Shown here piece by piece: positions 1 to 7,759 of a stretch of 14,796 bases of DNA. Source of the DNA: Gallionellaceae bacterium UBA5126 (lineage in GTDB: Bacteria > Pseudomonadota > Gammaproteobacteria > Burkholderiales > Gallionellaceae). The stretch spans positions 19,778 to 34,573 of the forward strand of contig DHYQ01000084.1 of assembly GCA_002414205.1 (NCBI GenBank), given 5' to 3'. Made by a program: the position numbers and the translations under genes. How positions within the stretch are numbered: position 1 is the first letter of the stretch; each line of letters opens with the position of its first letter. A model generated the notes under the pieces. It searched no databases. It worked only from the letters and a program-made list of their open reading frames with translations, and was not told the origin of the DNA.

Positions 1-995
1 TGGACATTGAACTGCGGGTGGCGACCATTCCGTCCCAAGGTGGCGTCGAAGATGTGGTGATGCGTATTCTGGCGTCTGGTGAGCCGTTGCCGCTGGAAAA
101 GATGGGCTTCTCCAAGAGCAATAACGAACTGATTAAAAGTACCGTCACTAAACCCTATGGTCTGTTTTTTGTCTGTGGGCCGACGGGTTCCGGTAAAACC
201 ACCACACTGCACTCCATTCTGAAATACATCAATACACCGGAAACCAAAATCTGGACGGCGGAAGATCCGGTGGAAATTACCCAGAAGGGCCTGCGGCAGG
301 TGCAGATCAACAAAAAGGCCGGCCTGGATTTTGCCACGGTGATGCGCGCCTTCCTGCGTGCTGACCCGGATGTGATTATGGTGGGCGAAATGCGCGACAA
401 GGAAACCGTGTCGATTGGTATTGAAGCGTCCTTGACCGGTCACTTGGTGTTCGCCACCCTGCATACCAATAGCGCGCCGGAATCCATTATTCGTCTGCTG
501 GATATGGGCATGGATCCCTTTAACTTTGCCGATGCGCTGTTAGGCATTCTGGCGCAGCGTCTGGCCAAACGACTGTGTTCGGATTGCAAGAAGCCGCACG
601 TGGCGACACCAGACGAAATCAAGGCGCTGCTGGCTGAGTACAGCTCGGAATTGATGCAAACCACTTTGTGGAAACGTGATCCAAATTCCGCGATGCGGGC
701 GCTGTATGCGGATTGGGTGAAACAGTTTGGCAATGATAAAGGCCAAATTACCTTGTACGACCCTGTCGGCTGTGCCAAGTGCTCCGACACCGGTTACCGG
801 GGCCGGGTGGGTTTGCATGAATTGCTACTGGGGAGTGATGGCGTCAAGCGTTCCATTCAGGGGCATGCGCGCGTGGCAGAGTTGTTGGCGATCGCCTTGG
901 AAGAGGGCATGCACACGCTGAAGCAAGATGGGATGGAAAAGGTGCTGCAAGGCATTACCGATATGCACCAAGTACGCGCGGTTTGTATCAAGTAG
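1..995 (+). CDS. GspE/PilB-type secretion or type IV pilus assembly ATPase (5' truncated by window edge)
   Basis: Hexameric cytoplasmic ATPase family that powers type IV pilus extension or type II secretion. The frame is open from base 3, so the GTG at 18 is an internal valine and the gene begins outside the window; 330 codons are visible. The Walker A motif GPTGSGKT is at 177-200. Asp-box residues follow (TAEDPVE), then Walker B DVIMVGEMRD near 368-397 and a His-box segment (GHLVFATLHTN). Two CxxC pairs (CSDC near 572, CAKC near 770) form the family's zinc site, here separated by about 62 residues, which looks longer than the usual loop. The C-terminus (GITDMHQVRAVCIK) is typical, so the 3' end is intact. 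PilB and GspE cannot be told apart without the N-terminal domain. No other pilus or secretion gene lies in the window. Confidence 0.93.
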   Translation, partial: DIELRVATIPSQGGVEDVVMRILASGEPLPLEKMGFSKSNNELIKSTVTKPYGLFFVCGPTGSGKTTTLHSILKYINTPETKIWTAEDPVEITQKGLRQVQINKKAGLDFATVMRAFLRADPDVIMVGEMRDKETVSIGIEASLTGHLVFATLHTNSAPESIIRLLDMGMDPFNFADALLGILAQRLAKRLCSDCKKPHVATPDEIKALLAEYSSELMQTTLWKRDPNSAMRALYADWVKQFGNDKGQITLYDPVGCAKCSDTGYRGRVGLHELLLGSDGVKRSIQGHARVAELLAIALEEGMHTLKQDGMEKVLQGITDMHQVRAVCIK

Positions 996-1008
996 TTTTT
1001 GCGGAAGT

Positions 1009-1043
1009 ACAATAAAAACCCGGCAATGCCGGGTTTTTATTGT
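1009..1043. terminator. Bidirectional intrinsic terminator
   Basis: A perfect 16-bp inverted repeat (arms 1009-1024 and 1028-1043) with a 3-base AAT loop. The GC core CCCGGC/GCCGGG is flanked by AAAAA on one side and TTTTT on the other, so a T-tract follows the stem on either strand. It lies between the stop of the + strand ATPase (995) and the stop of the - strand FGE-like gene (1044), and would terminate both convergent units. Confidence 0.9.
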
Positions 1044-2039
1044 CTATGGCACGCGTGCGACGCGGAAGCCCAAGTTGGCGGTGCTGTCACTCCAGGTTTC
1101 ACGGCCACGGGCGGTGAGGCGTAAATCCTTGGCCGACATATTCCAGGCGCCGCCGCGTGTTACCCGACGTGCTTCGCTACAGGAGCTGGTCCAACTACTG
1201 CCGTCAGTGGGGGCTTGTTGGTAGTTGTCGTGCCAACAATCGTTTACCCACTCCCGCACATTACCGGACATATCAAAGAGCTTGTAAGCATTCGGTTGAA
1301 ACCGACCGACGGGGTAGGTGCCGTTTTCATTGCTATGGGGACTGCACTCGCTACAGGCTGCATGGTTTTGCCCGATGTCGTTGCCCCAGGGGTAGCGATC
1401 GGAGTGGCCCGCGCGCGCGGCAAACTCCCATTCGGCTTCGCTCAGCAAGCGATAGTTGGCGCCCGTTTTTTTCTTCAAAAAGGCGGCGTAGTCTTGCGTA
1501 TCCTGCCAGTGAATACCGACGATGGGGTGCTCGTTACCGGCTGTGGGTTTGATGTCTTTGCGACATGTACCATCGATCACACAGGCCTGCCATTGTGCGG
1601 TGGTAATTTCGTAGCGGGCGACGGACAGAGGGTAGCGTATCTCGACGTGATGGGCTGGCAACTCTTCCTTGGTTTTATCGGTGTCATCGTTGCTGGCGCC
1701 CATGGTAAAGCCACCGGGTGGGACGACCACCATTTCTGGGCATTCGGGGCAGTCTTGGAAGACATAGCCGGGTTTGACCGGCATGGCTGCGGCTTGTACG
1801 GGGGGGATCTCTGCGGCTTGTTTTGCATGCTCCATTTGGCTGCGATCCACAGTGGCGACTGGATATAGCCAGATGCCCAGTATCAACATGAGTATGCCCA
1901 TGACAAAGCCGATACCTTGGGCAAATTCACCACCAAGGCGGGAAAGCAAATCCCCGATGAAGGTCAGTCGCCTGCCGGTTAAGCCGAAGAGCGTAAAAAT
2001 GCCCCCTAGCAGGAGGATAAAGAGGGAGAAGGCTAGCAT
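1044..2039 (-). CDS. Membrane-anchored FGE-sulfatase (SUMF1/C-type-lectin fold) domain protein lacking catalytic cysteines
   Basis: 331 residues. Two hydrophobic segments (about 3-20 and 43-62) flank an Arg-containing loop. The positive-inside rule puts that loop in the cytoplasm and the C-terminal domain in the periplasm. From about residue 97 runs an FGE-sulfatase domain: MVVVPPGGFTMG, YEITTAQWQAC, YRLLSEAEWEFAARAG, YPWGN, LFDMSGNVREWVNDCW, RGGAWN and a final LGFRVAR. True formylglycine-generating enzymes carry two cysteines just after RGGS(F/W); here the segment reads RGGAWNMSAKDLRLTARG, so sulfatase activation is not expected. Several other cysteines (CPEC, QAC, AACSEC, DCW) could form disulfides, fitting a periplasmic site. 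It is the last gene of the caspase operon, 44 bases after the OmpA-like gene. An AAGGA sits a few bases before its ATG. The role is unknown; a binding or scaffold function is inferred. Confidence 0.85.
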   Translation of the reverse strand: MLAFSLFILLLGGIFTLFGLTGRRLTFIGDLLSRLGGEFAQGIGFVMGILMLILGIWLYPVATVDRSQMEHAKQAAEIPPVQAAAMPVKPGYVFQDCPECPEMVVVPPGGFTMGASNDDTDKTKEELPAHHVEIRYPLSVARYEITTAQWQACVIDGTCRKDIKPTAGNEHPIVGIHWQDTQDYAAFLKKKTGANYRLLSEAEWEFAARAGHSDRYPWGNDIGQNHAACSECSPHSNENGTYPVGRFQPNAYKLFDMSGNVREWVNDCWHDNYQQAPTDGSSWTSSCSEARRVTRGGAWNMSAKDLRLTARGRETWSDSTANLGFRVARVP

Positions 2040-2083
2040 GAAGTGTCCTTATTGTTCTCAACGACGTTTGTCGTCACGCTTGA

Positions 2084-2959
2084 TTACCTGCCAAATACAA
2101 ATTCAACCCGGCGATTTAACTGATGATCCTCTGGGGTATTGCCGGGGTATTTCGGTTGGCTCATTCCTTTGCCGGAAGGATAAAGGTGCCCTTTCAGCGC
2201 CGGTGCCGTCTGAATCAGCAACGCCACGACCCGCTGGGCGCGTCTTTCCGACAGCGCGCGATTATATGCTGCTTTGCCGCGTACATCGGTATGACCGATG
2301 ACCTCAATGCGTGGGGTGTCTGATTGTTGCAACGCTTCGGCTATTTGTTGCAGTTGGGCCAAGCCTTCTGCCGTGGGTTGATCGCGATCAAACTCGAACA
2401 ATACACGGTAATCTACACTGGATTCCACGCCCAGATCGCGCATGCTACGGAGGGCCGCGCGCAACTCATCGGCGCTGAGCGGGCGCTTGTCCAGTTGCTG
2501 ATCCATGTCTTTTTGCAATGCCAATACCCAGTCTGGCAGAACCATTTGATGCTTGCGGGCAAAATCGCTGGCGACCTTGAAGCCCAGCAGGGCTTTGGGG
2601 CGGTCATTGCTGCGATAGTCGTTTTCGGCAAGCCGTCCCATGATTTCCATGCGCATGGTCGGGGGCAGGTGCTGTTGCGTGGCGCGCTCCATGGCATCCA
2701 GGAAGGCCGTGTGCGCTTCGGTGTAGCGCGCCGAGGCCATCAGCGCCAAGCCGCTGCGGTAATGCACCTTGGCGTCGCCCGGACACAAGCTGCGTGCCTG
2801 AAGGTAATCATTCAGGCGGGCGGCGAGTGGCGTGATCTGATCTGCCTGTTGTATCAGCCGGGCGGCAGCATCGCAATCTTCCTGCGCCTGCACGTTGCCT
2901 GTCAGCAGCATTAACAGGCTGCCCATCACGGCGAATTTGCGCATACGATCAGCTCTCAT
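2084..2959 (-). CDS. Secreted TPR-like/OmpA C-terminal domain protein (peptidoglycan-binding)
   Basis: 291 residues. An N-terminal signal peptide ends near AQAQ or VQAQE. An alpha-helical, TPR-like middle (about 28-170) has repeated A/Y-rich helix pairs. The C-terminal OmpA/MotB domain (about 180-291) contains LFEFDRDQPT, VIGHTDVRG, LSERRAQRV and the terminal NRRVEFVFGR; the Asp and Arg of these motifs are those that bind diaminopimelate in peptidoglycan in this family. The protein therefore probably holds a helical interaction platform at the cell wall. The ATG lies one base after the caspase stop codon (TAAgATG), suggesting translational coupling. AGGA about 8 bases upstream supports this ATG; a second in-frame ATG five codons later (2942-2944) would give a more compact signal peptide. 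It is the middle gene of the caspase operon. Confidence 0.88.
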   Translation of the reverse strand: MRADRMRKFAVMGSLLMLLTGNVQAQEDCDAAARLIQQADQITPLAARLNDYLQARSLCPGDAKVHYRSGLALMASARYTEAHTAFLDAMERATQQHLPPTMRMEIMGRLAENDYRSNDRPKALLGFKVASDFARKHQMVLPDWVLALQKDMDQQLDKRPLSADELRAALRSMRDLGVESSVDYRVLFEFDRDQPTAEGLAQLQQIAEALQQSDTPRIEVIGHTDVRGKAAYNRALSERRAQRVVALLIQTAPALKGHLYPSGKGMSQPKYPGNTPEDHQLNRRVEFVFGR

Positions 2960-2960
2960 C

Positions 2961-5840
2961 TTATTTTCCTGTCAAGGCAATAGGGAAGTCTGTCACGCCA
3001 TTTGGTGCGATGCTGACCGGCGATTGCTGTCCCTTAGTCAATTCCTTGACGCGTTCAGCGACGTAGTAATCCAGCGCCTTGTGCGTCACCTTGCCATTGT
3101 GTTGGAAGTCGGCGCGACCACTCAAGCCTTCGATGACGGCCTTGGTAAACGCACCGTTGCCCCAGGCCGGATCTTCTTGCGAGGACTGTTTGCCGGTGGA
3201 CGCGGCAAACACCACGACGCCATTTTCTGCCGAGGCCAGTTCGTTGACGAAGCCATTGGTGTCTGCCACGCCACGGGTGCGGGCCGAACCTAGGGCGTTA
3301 CCGGAGTGACAGGTGTCGACGAAGAAAATGGCCTTGCCTGCCAAGCTGTTCAGGGTGATCTTGATGTCGTTCTGCGCCACGCCGGTGCGCAGCAAACGTT
3401 CAGTATCGACGTTGTAAGGCAGGAAGTAGTAGTTGCCGTTGTTGTCATTCAAGCCATGCCCGGCGAGGAACATGATGCCGACATCCCGCGACGTCACTTG
3501 CGTCTTCAGCCACTCTAGCCCATCCAGCACGGCATCCTTGTCGGCCTTGTCATCGGTCAGCAAACGCACCACCACATCGCCATACAATTTGCCCTTCTGC
3601 TTTTGCAGCACAGCGGCAAAGTCACGTGCATCCTTGGAGGCCAGACCGAGGTTGTACTCGGGGTTCTTGTAGTGCGATACGCCCACGGCCAGCACATAGA
3701 GCTTGGGTTTGAACATGCTGCTGTCTGTGCGTTGCACCTCGCGCGCACCACCCCAACTGACATTCAGCTTGCCTGCCACCGATACCCCATTGCGGTTTTC
3801 CGCGAACAAGGCAATTTCGCTGTCCGCCGAGGGAATGGTGACGTCGATTTCCCGCACTTCCTGGCCGTTAACGTTTTCCTTGCGTGCCAGCCCGCGCTGC
3901 TCGATGGTGACCGCTTGACCATTCACCCGCACCCGTACCGAGGTGACGGGGGCATTGTCCGGTGTGCGTACCGAGAACTTCACCTTCACCGTCGTGGAGG
4001 AGACGGTCATGCCGGGGGGGGACAGGATGGTAATCACCGGTGGCAGCACTTCGGTAATCGACTGGGTGGATTCACGTCGTCCGGTTTCCTGGTTGGCAGC
4101 TTGCAACGCACTGGCTTCGGTGCCCAAAGCCAGCACCTTGCTGACCACGTCAGGGCGGTAATAGCGGTCGCGGAAGCGCGAGGCGGGGAAGAAGTCGGCG
4201 GCCTGATCCTTGCCGCGATTGACATGCCAGCCAATCAAGTCCTCCGCGCCGGGGCTGGCGTCGTAGTAGCCGGAGGGCGTCCACATCACCCAGCGTCGCT
4301 TGTCCGGGCTGGGGTAGAAGGCCAATTGCTCTTCGCCATCACTGACGCGGTGCCAGCGGATGGTGCCGTCGCTATAGGTCGCCACCACCCAGCGCCCGTC
4401 CTGCGAGGTGTTTACCCCCCAAGCCGAGCCCGGTACGGGTTTTTCCCAGATTTGTTGACCGGCACCATCATAGGCGCGCAGCCGCCATTCCGTCCCCAGC
4501 ACAATCCCGGCACGATCAAAGCGCACGGCCACGCTGCGGGCGCGCTCGTTACTTTTCAGCTTCAGTGCGACATCGTTCAACTTGGGATCGAGATAGTTTT
4601 TCCAATTGGTGACCGTCAGGGCAGTGCTGGAGGTGATGGGGCCGGACAAGCCTTCTGTATCTGCGGGCAGGAAGGCGCGACGTTGCGTGTCAAATACCAC
4701 TGGGTCGCGGCCAAAATTGGCGTAGCCGAAGCGCACTTTGGTGGCGTCGTAAGAGAGTTTGAAGCCATCATAATTGGAGCGGAAATCGACCACTGCTTGG
4801 GCATGGTACAGCTCACGGTTACCGGAAGCGTTAATCACCCCCCAGCTTGGCTCGCCACTACTGAAGGCGACTTTGCCACCAGGCAGGGCGACCAGCGACA
4901 TGACGGTATCACTGGAGACCGGCCAATCGACAAAGTTACCTGCGTTGTAGCTGGAAACTTCCCAGCGGCGGATGAAGCGATTGCCATTATTGACGGCGGA
5001 GCCACCGGCAAACAACCATTTGCCATCATTCGACCAGGCGGTGCATTGCATGGCTTCCTTGGCCCCGTTGCTGTCCGGGCTAAAACGTAGCGATAAATCG
5101 CTGGCGCTGAGTACATTGACGGCGCTGCTGTCATAGAAGCCCAAAGCCACACGCTGACCATCCGGGGAGAATAGGGTGGTACCCGGATCCCGTCCGCCGG
5201 GCGCATTCTGTTTGCTGATTAGATTCAGAGCGCTGTCGCTGTAGCGGTACACGCGCACAAAACCATCTTCGCTACTGGTAATTAACCGGCCATCCTGGCT
5301 GAACTGGGCACTGAAGCTGGCGCCGCCATAATCACTGTCCTGTGCCACCACGCGCCCCGTTTCGGTGGAGACCAGACGAATGCCGTGACGCAAGGTCAGT
5401 GCGACCGCCAGCAGGCGGCCATCCGGTGAAAAAGCCAGGTGATTGACCACATTGGGCAGATCGACGATGCGGCGCAGCATGCGCCCGCTGGCACGGTCAA
5501 AAATAAAGGCAGAATTATCGTCATCGGTCCAGCCACCGGTGGCGACCAGTCGTCCATCAGGCGAAATGGCCACGGCATTCAGCTTGCCCACATTGCCCAG
5601 ACCAATCGGCGGGCGCAAGGTCGTAAACAAACGCCCGTCGCGCAAATCCCAGACGCGTACCGTCTTGTCATCTGAGGCCGTCACCAACCAACGGCCCGAA
5701 CGATCGGCGTCAATACGACGTATGACGGCCACGTGTTCGCCGGGATCAATACGCAAAATCGGCTGTGTCGGCAACTCTTCCGCCGGGGCAGTCATGGCGT
5801 AAAAAAGAGAGGCGCTTAGTAATGCACTGATTTTTTTCAT
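2961..5840 (-). CDS. Secreted WD40-like beta-propeller plus caspase-fold (peptidase C14) protease
   Basis: 959 residues. A signal peptide (Lys-Lys, hydrophobic core, cut near APA-EE, residue 20) points to export. Residues about 35-500 carry WD40-type repeats (SDDKTVRVWDL, AISPDGRLVATGG, AFSPDGRLLAVA, SDGTIRWHRV). Next is a linker with TPSGYYDASPGAEDLIGWH (about 515-560), a stretch I recall from bacterial WD40-caspases. An Ig-like beta domain follows (about 597-690, VITILSPP to WGG). The caspase domain runs from about 711 to the end. The dyad is visible: His795 in AGHGLND and Cys844 in DTCHSG, 49 residues apart as expected. The acidic residue two before the Cys resembles metacaspases, which cleave after Arg/Lys; that specificity is inferred. 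AAGGA lies about 8 bases before the ATG. It is the first gene of a three-gene unit. Partners and substrate are unknown. Confidence 0.93.
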   Translation of the reverse strand: MKKISALLSASLFYAMTAPAEELPTQPILRIDPGEHVAVIRRIDADRSGRWLVTASDDKTVRVWDLRDGRLFTTLRPPIGLGNVGKLNAVAISPDGRLVATGGWTDDDNSAFIFDRASGRMLRRIVDLPNVVNHLAFSPDGRLLAVALTLRHGIRLVSTETGRVVAQDSDYGGASFSAQFSQDGRLITSSEDGFVRVYRYSDSALNLISKQNAPGGRDPGTTLFSPDGQRVALGFYDSSAVNVLSASDLSLRFSPDSNGAKEAMQCTAWSNDGKWLFAGGSAVNNGNRFIRRWEVSSYNAGNFVDWPVSSDTVMSLVALPGGKVAFSSGEPSWGVINASGNRELYHAQAVVDFRSNYDGFKLSYDATKVRFGYANFGRDPVVFDTQRRAFLPADTEGLSGPITSSTALTVTNWKNYLDPKLNDVALKLKSNERARSVAVRFDRAGIVLGTEWRLRAYDGAGQQIWEKPVPGSAWGVNTSQDGRWVVATYSDGTIRWHRVSDGEEQLAFYPSPDKRRWVMWTPSGYYDASPGAEDLIGWHVNRGKDQAADFFPASRFRDRYYRPDVVSKVLALGTEASALQAANQETGRRESTQSITEVLPPVITILSPPGMTVSSTTVKVKFSVRTPDNAPVTSVRVRVNGQAVTIEQRGLARKENVNGQEVREIDVTIPSADSEIALFAENRNGVSVAGKLNVSWGGAREVQRTDSSMFKPKLYVLAVGVSHYKNPEYNLGLASKDARDFAAVLQKQKGKLYGDVVVRLLTDDKADKDAVLDGLEWLKTQVTSRDVGIMFLAGHGLNDNNGNYYFLPYNVDTERLLRTGVAQNDIKITLNSLAGKAIFFVDTCHSGNALGSARTRGVADTNGFVNELASAENGVVVFAASTGKQSSQEDPAWGNGAFTKAVIEGLSGRADFQHNGKVTHKALDYYVAERVKELTKGQQSPVSIAPNGVTDFPIALTGK

Positions 5841-5887
5841 TAAAGTATCCTTTCGCGCTGCGGTCAGGGTGCGTCTGTAGACTGTTT

Positions 5888-5940
5888 CCTGAGGTTTTCA
5901 GGGGGAAACATTCGCATCAATCTGCCGCCTTCGGGCTGCA
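5888..5940 (-). other. Small hairpins in the caspase-operon leader
   Basis: Between the proposed promoter and the caspase start codon lie two small stems. One is a 5-bp stem CCTGA/TCAGG at 5888-5902 (5-base loop). The other, at 5923-5940, pairs TGC/GCA and GCC/GGC around a mismatch with a 4-base loop. Neither is followed by a T-tract on the minus strand. They may fold in the roughly 115-base 5' leader, but chance cannot be excluded. Confidence 0.25.
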
Positions 5941-5961
5941 AGACAACTGAATAGGAGCGCG

Positions 5962-5988
5962 ATTGTACCGTAGAAATTAAGCCGCCAA
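5962..5988 (-). promoter_or_regulatory. Candidate promoter of the caspase operon
   Basis: Reading the minus strand, a good -10 hexamer TACAAT (complement of 5962-5967) is preceded by TTGGCG (complement of 5983-5988) with a 15-base spacer, slightly short for sigma-70. It would give a leader of about 115 bases before the caspase ATG at 5840. This is sequence inspection only. Confidence 0.35.
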
Positions 5989-6001
5989 GCGCCATTTGCC
6001 A
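5984..6001. repeat. Three GCCA units at an exact 7-bp period
   Basis: GCCA occurs at 5984, 5991 and 5998 in the divergent region between the caspase operon and the CobD/CbiB-family gene, overlapping the proposed -35 element. It may be a binding-site iteron or a coincidence in GC-rich DNA. Confidence 0.2.
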
Positions 6002-6061
6002 ACATGCAGCCAGACGGGTTGTATGTTATCTTGCGCGTCGTTTTTATCGCCGGTTTTTTCC

Positions 6062-7000
6062 ATGAGTTTGTTCGCCTTGCTGGCAGCCCTGATGCTGGAA
6101 CAATTCCATCCGCTGTCGTCGCGCAAATACCTGTACGGTTGGTTGGCCAACTATGTCAATTACTTCCAGCAACAATTCAATGCTGGGGAGCGTCGGCATG
6201 GGCGCATGGCCTGGTTGTTGGCGGTGTTGCCGATTACGCTGTTGGCAGTGCTGCTGTTCTGGTTGCTGTATCGGTTACATCCGGTGTTGGCTTGGACCTT
6301 GGATGTGGTGGTGTTGTATCTCACCATGGGTTTTCGCCAGTTCAGTCATTATTTCCGCGAGATTTATGAAGCCCTGCGTGGTGGCAATCTGAATGAAGCC
6401 CGTCGTGTGCTGGGTAACTGGAGTGGCATGAGTACCCCGGAGTTGAATAGCGAAGAAGTCGCGCGCGTTACCATCGAGCAGGCTTTGCTGGCTTCGCACC
6501 GCAATGTGTTCGCAGTGATCGTGTGGTTTGTGCTGTTCAGCGTCTTGGGTTTGGGCGGCGCCGCAGGGGCGCTGTTTTATCGTTTGGGGCAATTTCTGGG
6601 CGAACATTGGGGCCGGGCGCCGGTCAGCGAATTGGGCGCGTTTGGTGCGTTTGCCCGCGAGGTGGATCGGTATCTGGAATGGTTATCAGTCCGCCTGCTG
6701 GCGCTGACCTTCGCCATTGTGGGAGACTTTGAAAATACCGTGTATTGCTGGCGTACCCAGGCGGCGCAATGGTCCAGCCTGGATGCAGGGATTTTGTTGG
6801 CTTCCGGTGCCGGCTCTCTGGGGGTGCGTTTAGGCATGCCGATTCCACAGGAGGGGCAACTAATCGACCGCGCGGAACTGGGTACCGGCGATGAAGCGGA
6901 TGCCGATTACATGCAAAGCACCATTGGGCTGGTGTGGCGCTCGGTGGTCTTTTGGTTGCTGTTGCTAGGAATGCTGACCTTGGCCAATTTCCTCAGTTAG
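6062..7000 (+). CDS. CobD/CbiB-family (AmpE-like) integral membrane protein
   Basis: 312 residues from the ATG at 6062. The start is chosen because MSLFALLAALMLEQ is the characteristic opening of this family; the frame extends upstream to about 5996, but those residues look like read-through of the promoter region. Hydrophobic segments are visible near residues 1-12, 50-90, about 150-175, 205-225 and 290-310. Conserved-looking stretches include FNAGERRHGRMAW, YLTMGFRQFSHYFREI and GDFENTVYCWRTQA. CobD/CbiB proteins make adenosylcobinamide phosphate, but no cobalamin gene is nearby, and homologues of this short type are also related to AmpE, a beta-lactamase-regulation membrane protein. The biochemical role is therefore unassigned. 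No clear Shine-Dalgarno precedes the ATG; the upstream bases are T-rich. It diverges from the caspase operon and converges on the ABC permease, with only 9 bases between the stops. Confidence 0.82.
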   Translation: MSLFALLAALMLEQFHPLSSRKYLYGWLANYVNYFQQQFNAGERRHGRMAWLLAVLPITLLAVLLFWLLYRLHPVLAWTLDVVVLYLTMGFRQFSHYFREIYEALRGGNLNEARRVLGNWSGMSTPELNSEEVARVTIEQALLASHRNVFAVIVWFVLFSVLGLGGAAGALFYRLGQFLGEHWGRAPVSELGAFGAFAREVDRYLEWLSVRLLALTFAIVGDFENTVYCWRTQAAQWSSLDAGILLASGAGSLGVRLGMPIPQEGQLIDRAELGTGDEADADYMQSTIGLVWRSVVFWLLLLGMLTLANFLS

Positions 7001-7009
7001 GGCGCGCAG

Positions 7010-7759
7010 TTAACGCCATAAGCGTTGCAGCAAGACACTGACGCCGCCGACAATCGCCATGCTCCATACAATGGCCGCCCCGGAGGGCCAGTCTTGGCTG
7101 GCGGATAGCCACAGTCCCAGCGCGTAGCCCAAGGTGCCGACCAGACCGGCAACCCAGTACCGGTGACGTTGCAGGCGGTGCGTGGCCAATGCCGGGATGA
7201 TTAGGCTGGCGAACACCAGATACACCCCTACCAGTTGCACAGAAGCCGTCACTGCCAAAGCAAACATGCTGTAAAACCCGAGTGTGCCCAAGCGGCTGCC
7301 GCGCCAGCGCAGCAGCAAGAGCAATACAGCACTGAGCAGCGCGGTGGCGATCAAGGGGGCTTTGCTGACCCACAAAATTTGCCCGACCAGCATATCCTTC
7401 AGGTGCTCCCCAGCTTGCAGGTCACTATTCATCAGCAAAATACCTGCGCATGCTGCCAGCACGAACGTCAGGCCGATGGCGGCTTCTTTCACGTCCTCAA
7501 ACGCCTGTTCAATCCAGCTCAGCAACAGCGCGCCTGCCAGTGCGCTGCTGGCGGCAATGCTCTGCACCACCCAAGGATTGCCACCGTGCAATAACAATGT
7601 GGACGTGATCACGCCGAGTCCGGCGATTTGCGCGATGGCCAGATCGGCAAAAATCACCCCGCGCGCCAATACCTTCATGCCCAGCGGAATGTGTGTCGAT
7701 AACACCAACAGCCCGGCAATAAACGCCGGGATGAGGATAGATAATTCGATGGTGTTCAT
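7010..7759 (-). CDS. Metal ABC transporter permease, ABC-3 (ZnuB/MntB) family
   Basis: 249 residues, almost entirely hydrophobic, with about seven or eight membrane segments. It is the inner-membrane channel of a zinc/manganese-type importer. The cytoplasmic coupling region LARGVIFADLAIAQIAGLG fits the ABC-3 signature (RG..F.DLA.AQ.A.LG), and GVYLVFASLIIPALAT matches a conserved later helix. It is slightly shorter than typical 260-290 residue members. Its ATG overlaps the stop of the metal-binding protein gene by four bases (ATGA), so the two are translationally coupled. The expected ATP-binding partner does not follow: after the stop at 7010 comes the convergent CobD/CbiB-family gene. No intrinsic terminator is visible in the 9-base gap. 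Zinc versus manganese cannot be settled from the permease. Confidence 0.9.
   Translation of the reverse strand: MNTIELSILIPAFIAGLLVLSTHIPLGMKVLARGVIFADLAIAQIAGLGVITSTLLLHGGNPWVVQSIAASSALAGALLLSWIEQAFEDVKEAAIGLTFVLAACAGILLMNSDLQAGEHLKDMLVGQILWVSKAPLIATALLSAVLLLLLRWRGSRLGTLGFYSMFALAVTASVQLVGVYLVFASLIIPALATHRLQRHRYWVAGLVGTLGYALGLWLSASQDWPSGAAIVWSMAIVGGVSVLLQRLWR

Noticed and set aside
1044..2039. Sulfatase-maturation (formylglycine-generating) enzyme
   Set aside because: The two active-site cysteines after the RGG motif are missing, and no sulfatase gene is in the window.
1044..2039. Diversity-generating retroelement target, since FGE/C-type-lectin folds are common variable proteins
   Set aside because: No reverse transcriptase, no template repeat and no adenine-variable C-terminal repeat copy were seen in the window.
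3603..5090. 495-codon open frame on the + strand inside the caspase gene
   Set aside because: It is antisense to a protein with clear WD40, Ig-like and caspase motifs, has no recognisable domain, and its composition is that of an opposite-strand shadow in GC-rich DNA.
6062..7000. Cobalamin biosynthesis CobD proper
   Set aside because: No neighbouring cobalamin genes, and the protein belongs to a short subtype related to AmpE, so the enzymatic label is unsupported.
7001..7030. Terminator between the convergent CobD/CbiB-family and permease genes
   Set aside because: Only a 5-bp stem AACGC/GCGTT inside the permease coding end is present, with no T-tract on either strand.
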